DNA of 64,000 nucleotides from assembly GCA_020284085.1 (NCBI GenBank), contig JACEVL010000942.1:220001-284000 (forward strand), given 5' to 3'. This DNA comes from Aporrectodea caliginosa. Its lineage: Eukaryota > Annelida > Clitellata > Crassiclitellata > Lumbricidae. Shown here piece by piece: positions 39,955 to 52,192 of the stretch. The notes under the pieces are model-generated. The model searched no databases, had not been told where the DNA came from, and was given only the letters and a program-made list of their open reading frames with translations. Made by a program: the position numbers and the translations under genes. Every line of letters begins with the position of its first letter. The first letter of the stretch is position 1.

Positions 39955-40486
39955 TCATCATCATCATCATCGCCATCATATATTCCTTTATTGTGTTAAC
40001 AGGCATAACGCTGGAGGTGCACATAGAAAAAACTAGATAGCAGGCCTATAATATGAATAGTTTACTAAGGGTTACTTAAGGAATAACATACGAGAACATA
40101 ATGTACATACATACATGTATAGCCTACATATAGAATGTATACTATGGAGTATACATCCAGATTCTTCTGGAGTCCCTCTACTGGATGCGGCAGTATCACA
40201 TCTCTACCACCTCGCACAACTAGCCCTGCAACATAAACGGAAAGTGTAACCCAGGTCTCAGAACTACGCAAATTTAGGAGATCCGCAAAATGGAGAGAAG
40301 TAAGAAATGTGGAGAAGGAAAGGACGGTGTCCAAAGCAGATATTTTTCATGCGCCCTTTATGAACGATTCCTTTTAACCGAATACAACAGTCCAACAACA
40401 AACACTGTACTTTCAGGATATTGAAGGAAGTCTTCTTTCAGAAACATTATTACAATTTCATTAATACGTAAATCTTAGCAACACAA
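39955..40486 (-). other. 3' flank of zinc-finger gene C
   Basis: No gene. Starts with an (ATC)n tract and a repeat shared with 23090-23225, then sequence paralogous to the 3' flanks of A and D (cctgcaacataaacgga, taaccgaatacaacagtcca). Confidence 0.55.
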
Positions 40487-42321
40487 TTAGGCTACGTTCT
40501 TTGGAAGCTGCGTGCATTTTGCCTTGTGAGTCATCATGTTACTGTACAGAGCAAATCGCTTGTCACATCCGCCACAAGCAAAGGGTTTCTCGCCCGTGTG
40601 ACTTCTCATATGTCCCTCGAGATTTATCTTCTTCGGAAACCTCTTTCCACAGATACTACATTCAAATGGCTTCTCACCAGTGTGCATTCTCATGTGCGTA
40701 GCCAAATAATGGACCCAAACGGTTTTACCACACACGGAACACGGTTTCGCAAGCCTCTTCTTTCCATTGTGAGAGTCCACGTGCTTCTGTAACTGTACCT
40801 TCAGGCGAAATTGTTTGTCACAGAACGAACATTTGAAAGGTTTCTCTCCAGTATGAATCATCATGTGCAGCTTCAAATTAGTGGAAATACTTAACTTCCT
40901 ATTGCAGATGTTGCAAGTTTGCTCATCATTGTTGTGAGATTCGCTGTGCCTTGATAAAACGTCTTTTGTCCTGAACGATTTGCTGCATTTATTGCAAGGG
41001 AAAAGCCTCTCTTCTGAATGTGTATATTTATGACGGTGAAGAGAACCCTCGAGACGGAATTGCTTGCCACACTGATCACAGGTGAATGGCTTTTCCTTCG
41101 TATGCATCGTCACGTGGTTTAACAAATCACTCTCCTGTGCAAAACGTTTACCACAAAACTCACAAGAGAAACGTTTCTCATCATGCTGCAGTATGATATG
41201 GCCATACACAGATTTCCTTCTCTTGTAGGCCTTACCACAGAACCCACAGGCAAATGGGTTCTCTTTGTCTTTTGTGTGAATCAGTCCTCGTGAAGTAGAA
41301 CCAGACGGTAATTTTGAAGTTACCTTGGACACTATGCGAGTAGAAGATGTACCATGGTCATTATTTGCTTGACGAGTAAATGACGCTGGGACTATCTTTG
41401 ACGACTCTGAATGATCGGATGAAAACAACGTTTGTGCCACAGTGGAACATTGTGAGCTCTCGGGAGATGAAACTTCCTCTTCACATGAGAACGATTTCTT
41501 GCTGGAATGAGTCATCATGTGCTGTTTCAATATTGAGGGAAACGCAAACACCATCTTGCAGATGTTACAGATTATACCTTTTCTTACCTCCTCTTTCTTG
41601 TGAATATTGCTATGGCTGACGAAATCGTCTCTGGTCATGAACACGTTGCCAATGTTGCAAGAAAAATGGCTGTCCTTAAATTTATGACGATAAAGGTCAC
41701 TCTTAAGTCGAAAGCGCATGTCACACTGCTCGCAGCTGAATAGCTCTTCACGTGAATGACTCGCCAAGTGCTGTGACAAATGGTGTTGGTCCACATAACA
41801 TTTGCCACAAAACTCACAAGAAAAACGCTGCTTCTCATCATGATGATGTATGATGATATGGCAATATACAGCATTCTTCATGTTGTACGCCTTACCACAG
41901 AACCCACACCAAAAAGATTTTTCCAGGTCCTTTGTGGCAGAAATGCCTTCGTTGCTAACTAAAGTAGAACCAGGCGGCTGTTTTGAAAATACCAAAGGAT
42001 CTAAGTGACTCAAATGTGAAGCGGATGTACCAAGGCTACTGCTACAACGACGAGATGATGACGACGGAACTTCTCTAGCAACCCCTGAATGAATGGATGG
42101 AAGCAACGTCTGTGTTGTGGTAGAACATTGCGAACCAACAGGAGATGAAGCTTCGTCTTCGTATACGATACCAGACGCAACTGAAATCTCTTTTGTAATT
42201 TCAATAACCGATTCCTGAGTTCTTTCGTCGTGTATCTCTATATCTTGACAATCACCTTCTTTATAAATTTCCGTATTCGACGAGGATGCAATGGAACTGC
42301 ATTCATCATCAGAAATTACCA
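40487..42321 (-). CDS. Gene C zinc-finger exon
   Basis: Acceptor ...cgtttttttag then 610 codons plus stop. Acidic start VISDDECSSIASSSNTEIYK, then 14 finger units; the fourth, FSCNIGNVFMTRDDF, has lost its second cysteine. The linker present in A before the fingers is strongly shortened. The C-terminal five units are nearly the same as in D. Confidence 0.88.
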
Positions 42322-43683
42322 CTAAAAAAACGAATCATGCATAAATGATTAGCACATTATAAGTTAAGATCCCCTATAATGAACTCTTCGGAGATGCTTA
42401 TTATGAAAGAGGCGTATTGCCATAGTACAGTTTGCTCTACATATAAGTACTCGAAGCCAAAAGGCCAAGGCCAATGTCGTGAGACTGAGGGTATCCAATT
42501 TGGTGCGGAGAAAAAAATTTGGCATTCAAATCCTAACGCAATCGATTATCACATTTAAGAATACATTGCAGATTTCTAACTGCACCTCCTGATCACTTGT
42601 GGTTTTCAATAAAGGAAAGAAGAAAGGAGGGAGTTTCCGTGACAGTCTGCATTGGCGCTATAGAAAATAAAATCCCCAAAGAAAGATTGTAATTTCAATT
42701 CAGCATTTCATACCTGCTTCATCATGTCCGATCGTCATCGAAGCATCGTTTATGTTCTCAGATTGTCTTTCTGTTGAAGGTTCGACATCACCTCGGTCAC
42801 AGTTGATGGCTGAAGTGTCAATATTTTCAGAATTCGTTTTATGTTGACCATCATCAATTTCAATTGGTTGGCTTAATTGCTCGGCTGTAGTTGCCATAAT
42901 AGTGGAAGGCACATAATCGCTCATACATGGTCGTATTTCAAGAGGAAGCTTCTCTTGCTCTTCACTTTCTGGTATGCAACCTTCAAGGCGTCTCTTTCTG
43001 GTTTCTTGTGTGGATAGAAGCGGATCTTGCAAGTAGAGGTAAATGTTCTGAACTGGAACAACCACCTAATAACCACCCAAACTATTGGTTATTATTACAA
43101 ATTGAACCTATAAGAAACCACTACATTATGTTTCACAACTGATTCACACACATATTGAAACCACACGACGTACAGGTAAAATTCGCACCAAACGAAACGT
43201 CGTGGTAACTTAGACCACCACTTTTAAAGAGTGGTGTTGACTGGTCAGTACCGTCACAATACAGTTACGTCTATGCCCTCAACAATGTTTGGCACCGAAA
43301 TCATGTTCTATCCACCTGTTTTTGATAAATTTGTCAGATTTATGCCAAAACACATAGCAACTGTAAATCTCCAAAATTTACAGCGCTACGTAAAAACTGC
43401 GTGAGAGGAAGATCAGCCAATAGGCTTATACCGGCGCTATATGAATATCAATTCTGCAAGAGTCACACACCTGTTTGATCAAAATCAGTGGCGTTTTCTG
43501 TGACTCGCAGATACACTGCTTGTTGCATCAACAAACGCGCTACTACACATCACAAGCTACAGTTTCCTTAGTTTGTTTCTTTTAAACTAATTATTCAACA
43601 AAAATAATGTCCACAGACAGACATGCAAGCCATACCATCTGCGGTAGCGTCAAGAAGTTCCGAAAAAACTTAGACGCCGACAT
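40487..43683 (-). CDS. C2H2 zinc-finger gene C (lacks microexon and exon a)
   Basis: Visible exons: 43683-43636 (start), a short exon b (43025 or 43052 to 42714) and the finger exon 42321-40487. Only about 600 bp separate the first two, so the microexon and exon a are deleted. Exon 1 ends in phase 0 but exon b starts in phase 1, so a simple splice would shift frame; another exon or start may be used, or the copy may be a pseudogene. The finger exon itself is open and has 14 units. Confidence 0.55.
42714..43025 (-). CDS. Gene C exon b, short form
   Basis: Ends ...GHDEAG before gtatga. Two acceptors 27 bp apart keep phase (43025 after cttgcaag, or 43052 after gttccag). Contains ETRKRRLEGCIPESEEQE and SQPIEIDDGQH, aligning with the short exon b of gene B. 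Confidence 0.55.
43636..43683 (-). CDS. Gene C first coding exon
   Basis: Same 16-residue peptide MSASKFFRNFLTLPQM; synonymous differences at S3 and L13. Donor gtatgg differs from the gttag of the other copies. Confidence 0.6.
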
Positions 43684-43857
43684 CTTTTCGCAACCAGAAT
43701 GAAACGATACAAAATACGTATTATGAACTAAAATCACTTAAATCAATAATGCTATAAAAGAGATTTACAAGAAACTAAAGATCACGATTTACAGGTGCAA
43801 CATTATAACATGTCTGCACATAACAATGTTCGCGTGATATCAAAACATCGCTAGCTC

Positions 43858-43920
43858 TCAACAGCCAATCGTTTTACAGTATTCTAGGTCAGTTTAACAT
43901 TAGCCAATCATTTTGTTTGA
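43858..43920 (-). promoter_or_regulatory. Paired CCAAT-box promoter module, gene C
   Basis: Inverted CCAAT at 43865-43869 and 43904-43908, 39 bp apart. The GATA-like ttatct between them in A, B and D is tattct here. Confidence 0.55.
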
Positions 43921-43994
43921 GCCTACTAACGTGACCTGACCTGTTAAATTATACGAGTCCTATGATTCGTCGGTCAACATGGATCTATAATCAA

Positions 43995-44030
<36 letters not shown>

Positions 44031-44390
44031 AATGTTCTTTATTAAACGCAAGCAAATGCTCAGCGCTTTACATACAAAGTCAGAAATAATAATTATGTAT
44101 AAAAGAAACCGATAATTAGAAGAAAATTAAGTCAACTAGAAAATAGATGTCTAACTGTACAACATCCTAGCTAAGAAGCCGCGAATCAAATTTAGGGAGA
44201 ACACGGTTAGGCTATGTGAGCGTGGGCGCAGGTCATGACCAGTAAAATTGACAGAGGGGAGAAGGTCGTGGAGGGGGTGGCTAGTATTTGTTAAGATGTT
44301 TATAAAGAGGTCTATGTCAGCTTTTTTGCAAAGCTCCTCAAAGGTGGGGAAAGATTTATTTGAATATCCGGAAACCGGAAATCGGCCTAT
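43995..44390. repeat. (TAAG)n tract and associated dispersed repeat
   Basis: (taag)n at 43995-44030 followed by ttctttattaaacgc...gctcagcgctttac and about 340 bp resembling 61420-61760. Probably the reversed 3' end of a retroelement; no coding trace. Confidence 0.5.
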
Positions 44391-45365
44391 GTGGATCGGT
44401 TGGCTACATTGGTTAGTGTAGCCTATAGACGCCTCACACGCCTTCTGTGCGTTAGGGTTCCGGTTTCCATAATTCGAGGGGTTTAAGCCAGAAGGGAGTA
44501 ACTAGGTTTTTTGACATTTCGAGATAAACGAAGAAAACGGAAATTTTGTTACAGTATTTTTTTAAACAATTTTTTCAGCATTTTTTTATTTAAACAATGA
44601 AAATTATTTCTAGCTAAATGCTGAGCAATAAGACTCCTTTTCAAAATGCATTAAAGTATGCATTGTATTGTTTACACATAACGTGACAATTTGGTGAATT
44701 TTGTCAAAGTTTGACAAGATGCAACCTTCTGGCAAGAGAAAACTTTTTATGATGAAAACATCATAAATTCTGTGTAATTTGCAAGATAACCACCAACAAC
44801 AACTATCTGAAGAAACACTGAGTCATACTGCACAATCTAGCACAAATTATTAATAATTATGGGCCAAGATAATAATTTTTTTTGAAGATACAATATTCTG
44901 GTGTAAAATCATAAAACGCACCCTTACAAAATGGTATAAACAACTAATAACTTTAGAATAACATAGATGATATTACGCTCTCCAATTTCTACGCAAGTAA
45001 GTAAGTGGTTTAAGTTGTTTGAAGAGTAAAGTAAGTAAAATAAGCATTTTTTCACGCTAATTTTAATTGCCTAAAAATAATTCATTTGTGCCATAGAGAC
45101 GTATCTAAGCAATGCATGGGTTTCACGTACTGCCAGATGGATGTATCTTCTTCAAGATGCAACCCTTCTGGCATGAAAACTGCTATTTTTACATCCTTAT
45201 GGCATAAATGTGACCCATAATTTGGGTTGTATCTTCAAACCAACTCTCTTAAATGAAGCCTTATAGCTACGGCCTTCTGGCAGTACCTGCTTTGTAGTCA
45301 GTTGATTCAATTTCTGTGAAAATGTCCATTTTACAAAAAATCGTAGATACGACCTTCTGGCTTAA

Positions 45366-47183
45366 CACTAGAAGTACCGAGAAATCGAACTTCCTAGAAG
45401 CACCAAGGGGGTCATTTTGACCCCAAATAATTTATAATGCAAAGTCAATTGCAAATTCAATGAAATTGACTATCAACTTTATTAACATAAATTACATGAG
45501 CATAAACAAGTGTAATAAGTAAGTTGAATGGAATAATAGGAGATCCTCTCCTCTCGCCAGATCTCCTATCCTCTCGCCAGACCTCCTCCGCTCTCACTAG
45601 ATCTACTATCCACTCACCAGATCTCCTATCCTCTCACCAAATTTCCTATACTCTCACCAGATCTCACCCTATCTTCTCGCCAAATCTTCTATCCTCTCAC
45701 CAGATTTCTTATCCTCTCACCAGACCTCACCCTATCTTCTCACCAAATCTTTTATCCTCTCACCAGATCTCCCCTCTCACCAGATCTTCTCTCCTCTCGC
45801 AAGATCTTCTATCTTCTCATCAGATCTCCTCTCCTTTCACCAGAAAACTCTCCTATCTTATCACCAGATCTCCTATCCTCTGACCAGATCTCCTCTCCTC
45901 TGACCAGATATTCCTTCCTCTCACCAGATCTTCTTTCCTCTTTCCAAATATGGTCTTCTCTCACCGGATCTCTCTCCTCTCACCGGATCTACTCTGCTCT
46001 CACCAGATCTCTCTCCACTCACCAGATCTCCTCTCCTCTCACCCGATATCCTCTCACCAAGTCATCCTTCTTCTCGCCAGATCGCCTATCCTCTCACTTG
46101 ATCTCCTCTCCTCTCACCAGATCTACTACCCTCTCACCTGATCTCCTATCCTTTCACTAGATCTCCTCTGACCACATCTTCTTTCTCCCACTAGATATCC
46201 TCTCCTCTCACCAGATATCCTCTTCTCTCACCAGATATCCTCTTCTCTCACCAGATCTTCTCTCACCAGATCTGTTCTTTTTTCACCAGATCTCCTCTCA
46301 CAAGATCTCCTTTCCTCTAACCAGATCTCCGCTCCTCTCATCAAATCATCCTTCTCGCCAGATCTCCTATCCTCTCACTTGATATCCTCTGCTCCTCATC
46401 AGATCTCCTATCCTCTCACCAGATCTCCTCTTCTCTCCCCAGATCTTCTTTCCCATCGCCAAATGACCTCTCCTCGCCATATCTCTAATTCTCTCGGCAG
46501 ATCTCCTATCCTCTCACTTGATCTCCTCTCCTCTCGCCAGATCTACTATTCTCTGGCCAGATTTTCACCAGATCTCTCTTCTCTCCCCAGATCTTCTTTC
46601 CCATCGCCAAATGTCCTCTCCTCTCGCCAGATCTCTAATTCTCTCGCCAGATCTCCTATCCTCTCACCTGATCTCCTCTTCTCTCACCTGATCTCCTCTT
46701 CTCTCACCAGATCTCATCTCTTCTCGCCAGATCTCCTATCCTCTCACCAGATCTCCTATCCTCTCATCTGATCTTCTCTCTCTCTGACCAGATCTTCTTT
46801 CCTTTCATCAGATCGCCTCTCCTCTCACCAAATCTCCTCTTCTCTCACCAGATCTGATCCTATCCTCTCACCAGATCTCCTCTCTTCTCACATTTATTAC
46901 GTAATTAGCTTTGATATATAATATTATTGAATAAAAACAAGAAATGCGTAAGCCTGATATGCAAGTACTGAAACAGGGGTCAGATTGACCCCTTGGTGCT
47001 TAAAGGTAGAACAGCAAAATCTCAGAAATTGTGAATCCCCCCGAGTTCAAATTTTGGCAGAGGGTATACCCTACGAAGTTAGGAAAAGTCATGAAATTAC
47101 AGGACTCTGGCTATATCTGGGGCCGAGGTGCGTTCCGCTAAAAACCAAAAGGGGTCAGATTGACCCCTTCGGTGCTTCTAGTG
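45366..47183. mobile_element. piggyBac-like non-autonomous element, TTAA flanked
   Basis: Ends CACTAGAAGTACCGA and, inverted, CACTAGAAGCACCGA, each next to TTAA (45362-45365 and 47184-47187). Each end has a second internal copy of the motif caccaagggggtca. The whole middle is a minisatellite; no transposase. Confidence 0.85.
45535..46890. repeat. 1.35-kb minisatellite, unit about 20 bp
   Basis: About 65 imperfect copies of ctctcaccagatctcctatc. It is pyrimidine-rich with a conserved AGATCT core, and gives false open frames reading LSSHQISYPLTR. Confidence 0.92.
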
Positions 47184-47227
47184 TTAAACCCCTCGAATTA
47201 TCGAAAAAAATTGTTTCGGCTTAACGA

Positions 47228-47416
47228 CACTTTTTCATATCGAAGATGATTAGTGTCGGAGGCAGAAAGCAACCTCGTACTCCACGTTTAAATTGCGACC
47301 GAGCCACCCGCAGTAAAGATCCGAGAAATTAATCTCTGATAAACCGACCGACCCGGAATCGAACCCGGGCCGCCGGCGTGACGAGCGGGCTACCAACCCA
47401 CTCGGCCACTCAGGAT
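47228..47416 (-). mobile_element. tRNA-derived SINE, minus orientation
   Basis: Minus strand: gagtggccgagtgggttggt (box A region), gggttcgattccgg (box B), then an unrelated body with tctctgattaatttctcgg reversed. The tRNA-like head is well preserved, but there is no mature tRNA fold with a clean 3' end. Confidence 0.72.
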
Positions 47417-47532
47417 CTCTCATAATTATATAATTATCGATAGCGGCTTCAGCTATTTGAATATAGGACCAGCAGGGCTTATTCTAAGGAATTTTATTAA
47501 CTGCACATGAGGGACGAATTGGGAGGTCTGGG

Positions 47533-48060
47533 CAGAGTGGCGTAACCAGTGTTTAATCTACTCCCCTTGCTGTCGGGGGGGAATCGAGGGTTCTCGGGGG
47601 GGGTATCCCACATATTTGAAAAGTTGACAACCGGGCAATTTTCTCGAGGGGGGTAGGAGTTTTCCAAGAGAATTTTCGAGGGGGTAGTAACAAGAGTTTT
47701 CCAACAAAAATGTCCTCCTCGATCCACTCTGACCGCGGAGGGGGCGAGTGGGTAGACGATAAATTCTGCGGGGGATTAACCCTAAATTTCACTTTCTGTA
47801 CAAAATTACATGTCTTTAATTTTTCTGGCGGGGGAAGTCGATCCTGAGGGGGAACTTCCCTCCCTTAAGAGACTTCTAGATTAAACACTGTGGCGTAACT
47901 AGGGGTTCGTGCGCCCAGGGGCAAGAATTCTGAAACATTTTGTTTGTTAGTTCCGCCTAAATTTCTCATGACTTTTTTTTTCCTTTCCCGTCTTTTTTCC
48001 AGAAGAAAATTGTCAGAGGCCTAATTTTGCGCCCCCCTGTCCTGCCTCGTTACGCCACTG
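47533..48060. mobile_element. Middle element of composite copy 1
   Basis: 5' end cagagtggcgtaac, 3' end gttacgccactg; flanked by ggtctggg at 47525-47532 and 48061-48068. Confidence 0.85.
47547..47890. mobile_element. Innermost element of composite copy 1
   Basis: Ends cagtgtttaatcta / tagattaaacactg with tggcgtaac repeated on each side (47538-47546, 47891-47899). The direct repeat reads 9 bp rather than the usual 8, perhaps by chance identity of one base. Confidence 0.82.
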
Positions 48061-48306
48061 GGTCTGGGCCGGGACTGTTGGTTTAGGTCTACAAAAATAA
48101 CTGCACAAATTCTGATTTTTAACTGCACAAATTTCTTTCCCAACTACACACTTTGTGTCCAGCTGCACGGTAGAATAAGCCCTGAGGACCAGCACGGTTC
48201 GTACACGATAAATTTAAAAGGCGTGGCTCCCATTCAAAAAGACAACGGTGACCGAGCAGGCTCGAAGCCATGAGGTCGCTATACAAAACTTCCACACTGT
48301 CATTTG

Positions 48307-49286
48307 CAGGGATGGGCAAATTACATGTAAAATGCAATTGAATTACAAATTATTTGGGAAAATGTAATTGAATTACAAATTACAACTTACTTTAGAAATT
48401 TACTGAAAATTACAAATTACGTAATTTCAATTACATCAAATTACATAGCCTACATAATTGTGATCAAGAAATTCAGTCGGGAAACACATGCTTTATTTCC
48501 ACTGTTCATATAATATTATATGTATTACACGGTTTGAAACTGTTTATTAAATTTTCTCTAAGAAGTATAGCAACTGTTTGAACGAGTTATCGATAACCGG
48601 CGTCTGTTTGACCTTACAATCATGCTTGTAAAACTATAATGAGTCTATCTACCAGTGCAGATGAAGGATCGAAGTGCAGCATTAAATTGTATAAATAATA
48701 TCTTTACAGTTATCTATGTGTGGTCTACAAAACATAGAAGTTGTATGGGAGTAACTTCTTGCTGCATGGATCGATGCATCTACATAATACATTTGAGCGA
48801 TCTCAGTTGCCTTAAGTAGCAAGCAGATGTTTTGTTGGGAGCACACATGCATGATAGAGTAACGCAACTGTAATATATAATGAGTTCGGTCTAACACTAA
48901 GTCTGGACAAAATTGCTGCTACGTTTTCTGACAATGGCTCCAATTTTGTGAAAGCATTCAAAGAGTTCAGTGTTGCTATCGTTCATTCCAGAGAAACTAT
49001 AGTGATGGTGATCAAGATAAGGAAAAGATGCTTTCAAAGCTGCTCTGGTTGTGGAATCTCTGGTTGTGGAGTCTCTGATTCTAGTTTTCTTTTCAAAGTA
49101 GCCTAATTTGATTTTACAGATGTAATTTGAAATTGCAAATTACATGAAAAAAATGTAGGCCTAATTCAATTACAAATTACAAATTACATTGATCCAAAGC
49201 AACAAATTACAAATTACCAATTACAATTTATTGTAATTCAAATTACGTAATTTCAATTACATCATTTAAATTACTGCCCATCCCTG
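48307..49286 (+). mobile_element. hAT element (980 bp) with transposase trace
   Basis: Ends CAGGGATGGGCAAATTAC and, inverted, CAGGGATGGGCAGTAATTT; duplication gtcatttg at 48299-48306 and 49287-49294. At about 48920-48975, FSDNGSNFVKAFKEFSVA matches the T-D-N-G-S-N-F-V-x-A-F block of hAT transposases. Lies between the two composite copies. Confidence 0.9.
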
Positions 49287-49371
49287 GTCATTTGTGTAGA
49301 GTCACATAGGCCTAGAGTTTGACGCAAATATTTGCCTAACTGATTTCGACCCTGGGATGCATGTATCAAAC

Positions 49372-50120
49372 CAGGGCTTATTCTAAGGAATAATTTTATT
49401 AACTGCACATGAGGGACGAATTGGGAGGTCTGGGCAGATGGCGTAACCAGTGTTTAATCTACTCCCCTTGCTGACGGGGGGAATCGAGGGTTCTCGGGGG
49501 ATATCCCACATATTTGAAAAGTTGACGACCGGGCAATTTTCTCGAGGGGGGTAGGAGTTTTCCAAGAGAATTTTCGAGCGGGGGTAGTAACAAGAGTTTT
49601 CCAAGAATTTTCGAGGGGGTAGTAATGAGAGTTTTCCAACAAAAATGTCACCTCCTCGATCCACCCTGACCGCGGAGGGGGCGGCGGGTAGACGATAAAT
49701 CCTGGGGGGATTACCCCTAAATTTCACTTTCTGTACAAAATTACATGTCTTTCATTTTTCTGGCGGGAGGGAAACTCGATCCTGAGGGGGAACTCCCCCC
49801 CCAAGAGACGTCTAGATTAAACACTGTGGCGTAACTATAGGGGTTCGTGCGCCCAGGGGCAAGAATTTCTGGGAAATTTTGTTTGTTAGTTCCGCCTAAA
49901 TTTCTCATGACTTTTTTTTGCTTTCCCGTCTTTTTTCCAGAAGAAAATTGTCAGAGGCATAATTTTGCGCCCCCTCTGTCCTGCCTCGTTACGCCACTGG
50001 GTCTGGGGACTGTTGGTTTAGGTCTACAAAAAATAACTGCACAAATTCTGATTTTTAACTGCACACATTTCTTTCCCAACTACACACTTTGTGTCCAGCT
50101 GCACGTTAGAATAAGCCCTG
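49372..50120. mobile_element. Composite nested hAT MITE, copy 2 (749 bp)
   Basis: Same three-level structure as 47473-48184. Outer duplication tatcaaac (49364-49371, 50121-50128) differs from copy 1; middle element 49435-49999 keeps ggtctggg and innermost 49448-49826 keeps tggcgtaac. Confidence 0.9.
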
Positions 50121-50585
50121 TATCAAACCGTTAACGATGGATCTTTAAATTTCGATATACAAGTAATGAAGTGTTGCTATAGTTATTTCAATGCAGAATT
50201 TGCGTTAAGTGCTATACTTCAGTCAGAGAGAAGGTAGTCTTTATTACTCGGCAGTATCATACATGTACATGTATCTCCGCCACGTACGTAGCACAATTAC
50301 ACCTGCAACATAAACGGGGGGCGGGGGGGGAGTAACCCAGGTCTTAGTATTCCGCGGATGTAGGAGGTCCGCAAAATGTCAAATATGGAAGTGTCAAATA
50401 TGGGAAAGCAAATTACTGGGTCCACAGAAAGTATTTTCAGACGTTCTTTATGAACGATCCCTTTAACCAAACACAACAGTCCAACAACAAACACTATACT
50501 CTCAAGAGATTGAAGGCGGTCTTCTTTGAGAAACATTATAATTATTACAACTTCATTAATTAAAACGTAAATCTCAGCAACACAA

Positions 50586-52192
50586 TTAGTTCTCTGAAAG
50601 TGTCGTACATTTAGCCTTATGAGTCATCATGTTACTGTAGAGAGCAAATCTCTTGTCGCATCCGCTACAAGCAAAGGGTTTCTCGCCCGTGTGACTTCTT
50701 AGATGTCCCTCGAGATTCTGTTTCTTCGGAAACTTCTTTCCACAGATTTTACATTCAAATGGTTTCTCACCAGTGTGCATTCTCATGTGCGTAGCAAAAT
50801 ACTGGACCCAAACGGTTTTACCACACACGCAGCACGGTTTCGAAAGCTTCTTCTTTCCGCTGTGAGTGTCAACATGCTTCTGTAACTGTACCTTCAGGCG
50901 AAATTTTTTGTCACATAACGAGCATTTGAATGGTTTCTCTCCAGTATGAATCATCATGTGGAGCTTCAAATTAGTCAAAACACTAAACTTCCTATTGCAG
51001 ATGTTGCAAGTTTGCTCAACATTGTTATGAGATTCTCTGTGCTTTGATAAAACCACTCTGGTCTTGAACGATTTATTGCATTTCTTGCAGTGGAAAAGCC
51101 TCTCCTCTGCATGTGTATATTTATGATTGCGAAGACTACCCTTGAGACGGAATCGCTTGCCACACTGATCGCAGGTGAATAGCTTTTCCTGCGTATGAAC
51201 CGAGACATGTTGTGCCAAATGAGAAGGCAAAGCATAGCGTTTACCACAAAACTCACAAGAGTAATGTTTCTCGTAATGTCGCATTTTCATATGGCGATAT
51301 ACATATTTCTTTCTCGTGAAGGCCTTACCACAGTGCCCACAGGCAAAAGGTTTCTCTTTGTCTTTTGTGTGAAACACGCCTCGGTTGCCACGTAAAGTAG
51401 AACCAGGCGGCAGTTTTGAGAGCACCAAAGCATCAACGTGATTCCAAACTGAAGAGGATATACCAGGGCTAATAATAACACGAGACGAAGGAACTTCTCT
51501 AGCAACCTCTGAATGAATGGATGGAAGGAACGTTTGTGTTGTGGTAGAACATTGCGATACCTCAGGAGATGAAACTTCGTCTTCGTATACGATGCCAGCT
51601 GCAAATGAAATCCGCTTTCGATTAACGGATTTTGATGAGTTACCGTTAGATTCACTTTTATTGGATTTTGTTTTTGTTAAATTCGAAATCAGTGACAACC
51701 TCACGATCGGTACTTTACTTTCTGAAACAATTTTATTGTGTAAGTTATCAGACGATCTTTCGAAACCATTCACGAGTCCACTCTTCAAACAGCTTAGTTC
51801 AGAGACTGGAATAGTTGTTGCTCGTCTACATGGCGACGTTGGGAGGTTGGGTTCTGCCTGGGAGTGGTTGCCTTCTAACGAAAATGAATGGGTGTTTAGT
51901 TGCATATGGCGTGAGTTGTCTTTTAATAACTCCACAAGAGTAGGACTATTACCCGAAAACAAAACAAGCTCACGAGCTGTCCTCCCTTCTGTTTTAGCAT
52001 TTCTATTTAACTTCGTTTGGCTTTGAAACTGGAATGAAACATCAGCCGATGCAGCGAAGTTATTGACACCTGTTTTAATACACACTTCCTGAGTTTCTTG
52101 TTCGTGCATCTCTATATCTTCACAATCAGCTTCTTCATAAATTTCCGTATTCGACGATGCAATGGAATTGCATTCATCATCGGAAGCGGCCG
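50586..52192 (-). CDS. Gene D zinc-finger exon
   Basis: Acceptor ...ttttccag then AASDDECNSIASSNTEIYEE and 534 codons in all. Linker SGLVNGFERSSDNLHNKI resembles the chimeric exon of gene B. Nine fingers from FACGHCGKAF to FACSGCDKRF...HKAKC, all with their ligands; the fewest of the four copies. Confidence 0.9.

Larger units (their letters stand above)
44472..47198. mobile_element. TA-flanked DNA transposon interrupted by a piggyBac-like element
   Basis: Inverted ends ATTCGAGGGGTTTAAGCCAG sit next to TA dinucleotides (44470-44471, 47199-47200). The 3' end is split at its own TTAA by the element at 45366-47183. The interior repeats the terminal ccttctggc motif at 44726, 45167, 45281 and 45353. 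Tc1/mariner-like by TA; no transposase found. Confidence 0.7.
47473..48184. mobile_element. Composite nested hAT MITE, copy 1 (712 bp)
   Basis: Outer ends CAGGGCTTATTCTA, target duplication aggaccag (47465-47472, 48185-48192). Inside is a second element 47533-48060 (CAG..TGGCGTAAC ends, duplication ggtctggg), and inside that a third, 47547-47890 (CAGTGTTTAATCTA ends, duplication tggcgtaac). None carries coding sequence. Confidence 0.9.

Noticed and set aside
45524..46771. Long Ser/Leu/Gln-rich frames in the 45.5-46.8 kb region
   Set aside because: Translations of the 20-bp minisatellite; frame stays open because of the repeat unit, not selection.
45535..46890. Regular short repeats as a CRISPR array
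   Set aside because: Eukaryotic DNA, head-to-tail units without spacers.
47320..47416. A functional tRNA gene on the minus strand
   Set aside because: Boxes A and B are good, but the sequence continues into a SINE body and acceptor pairing is not evident.
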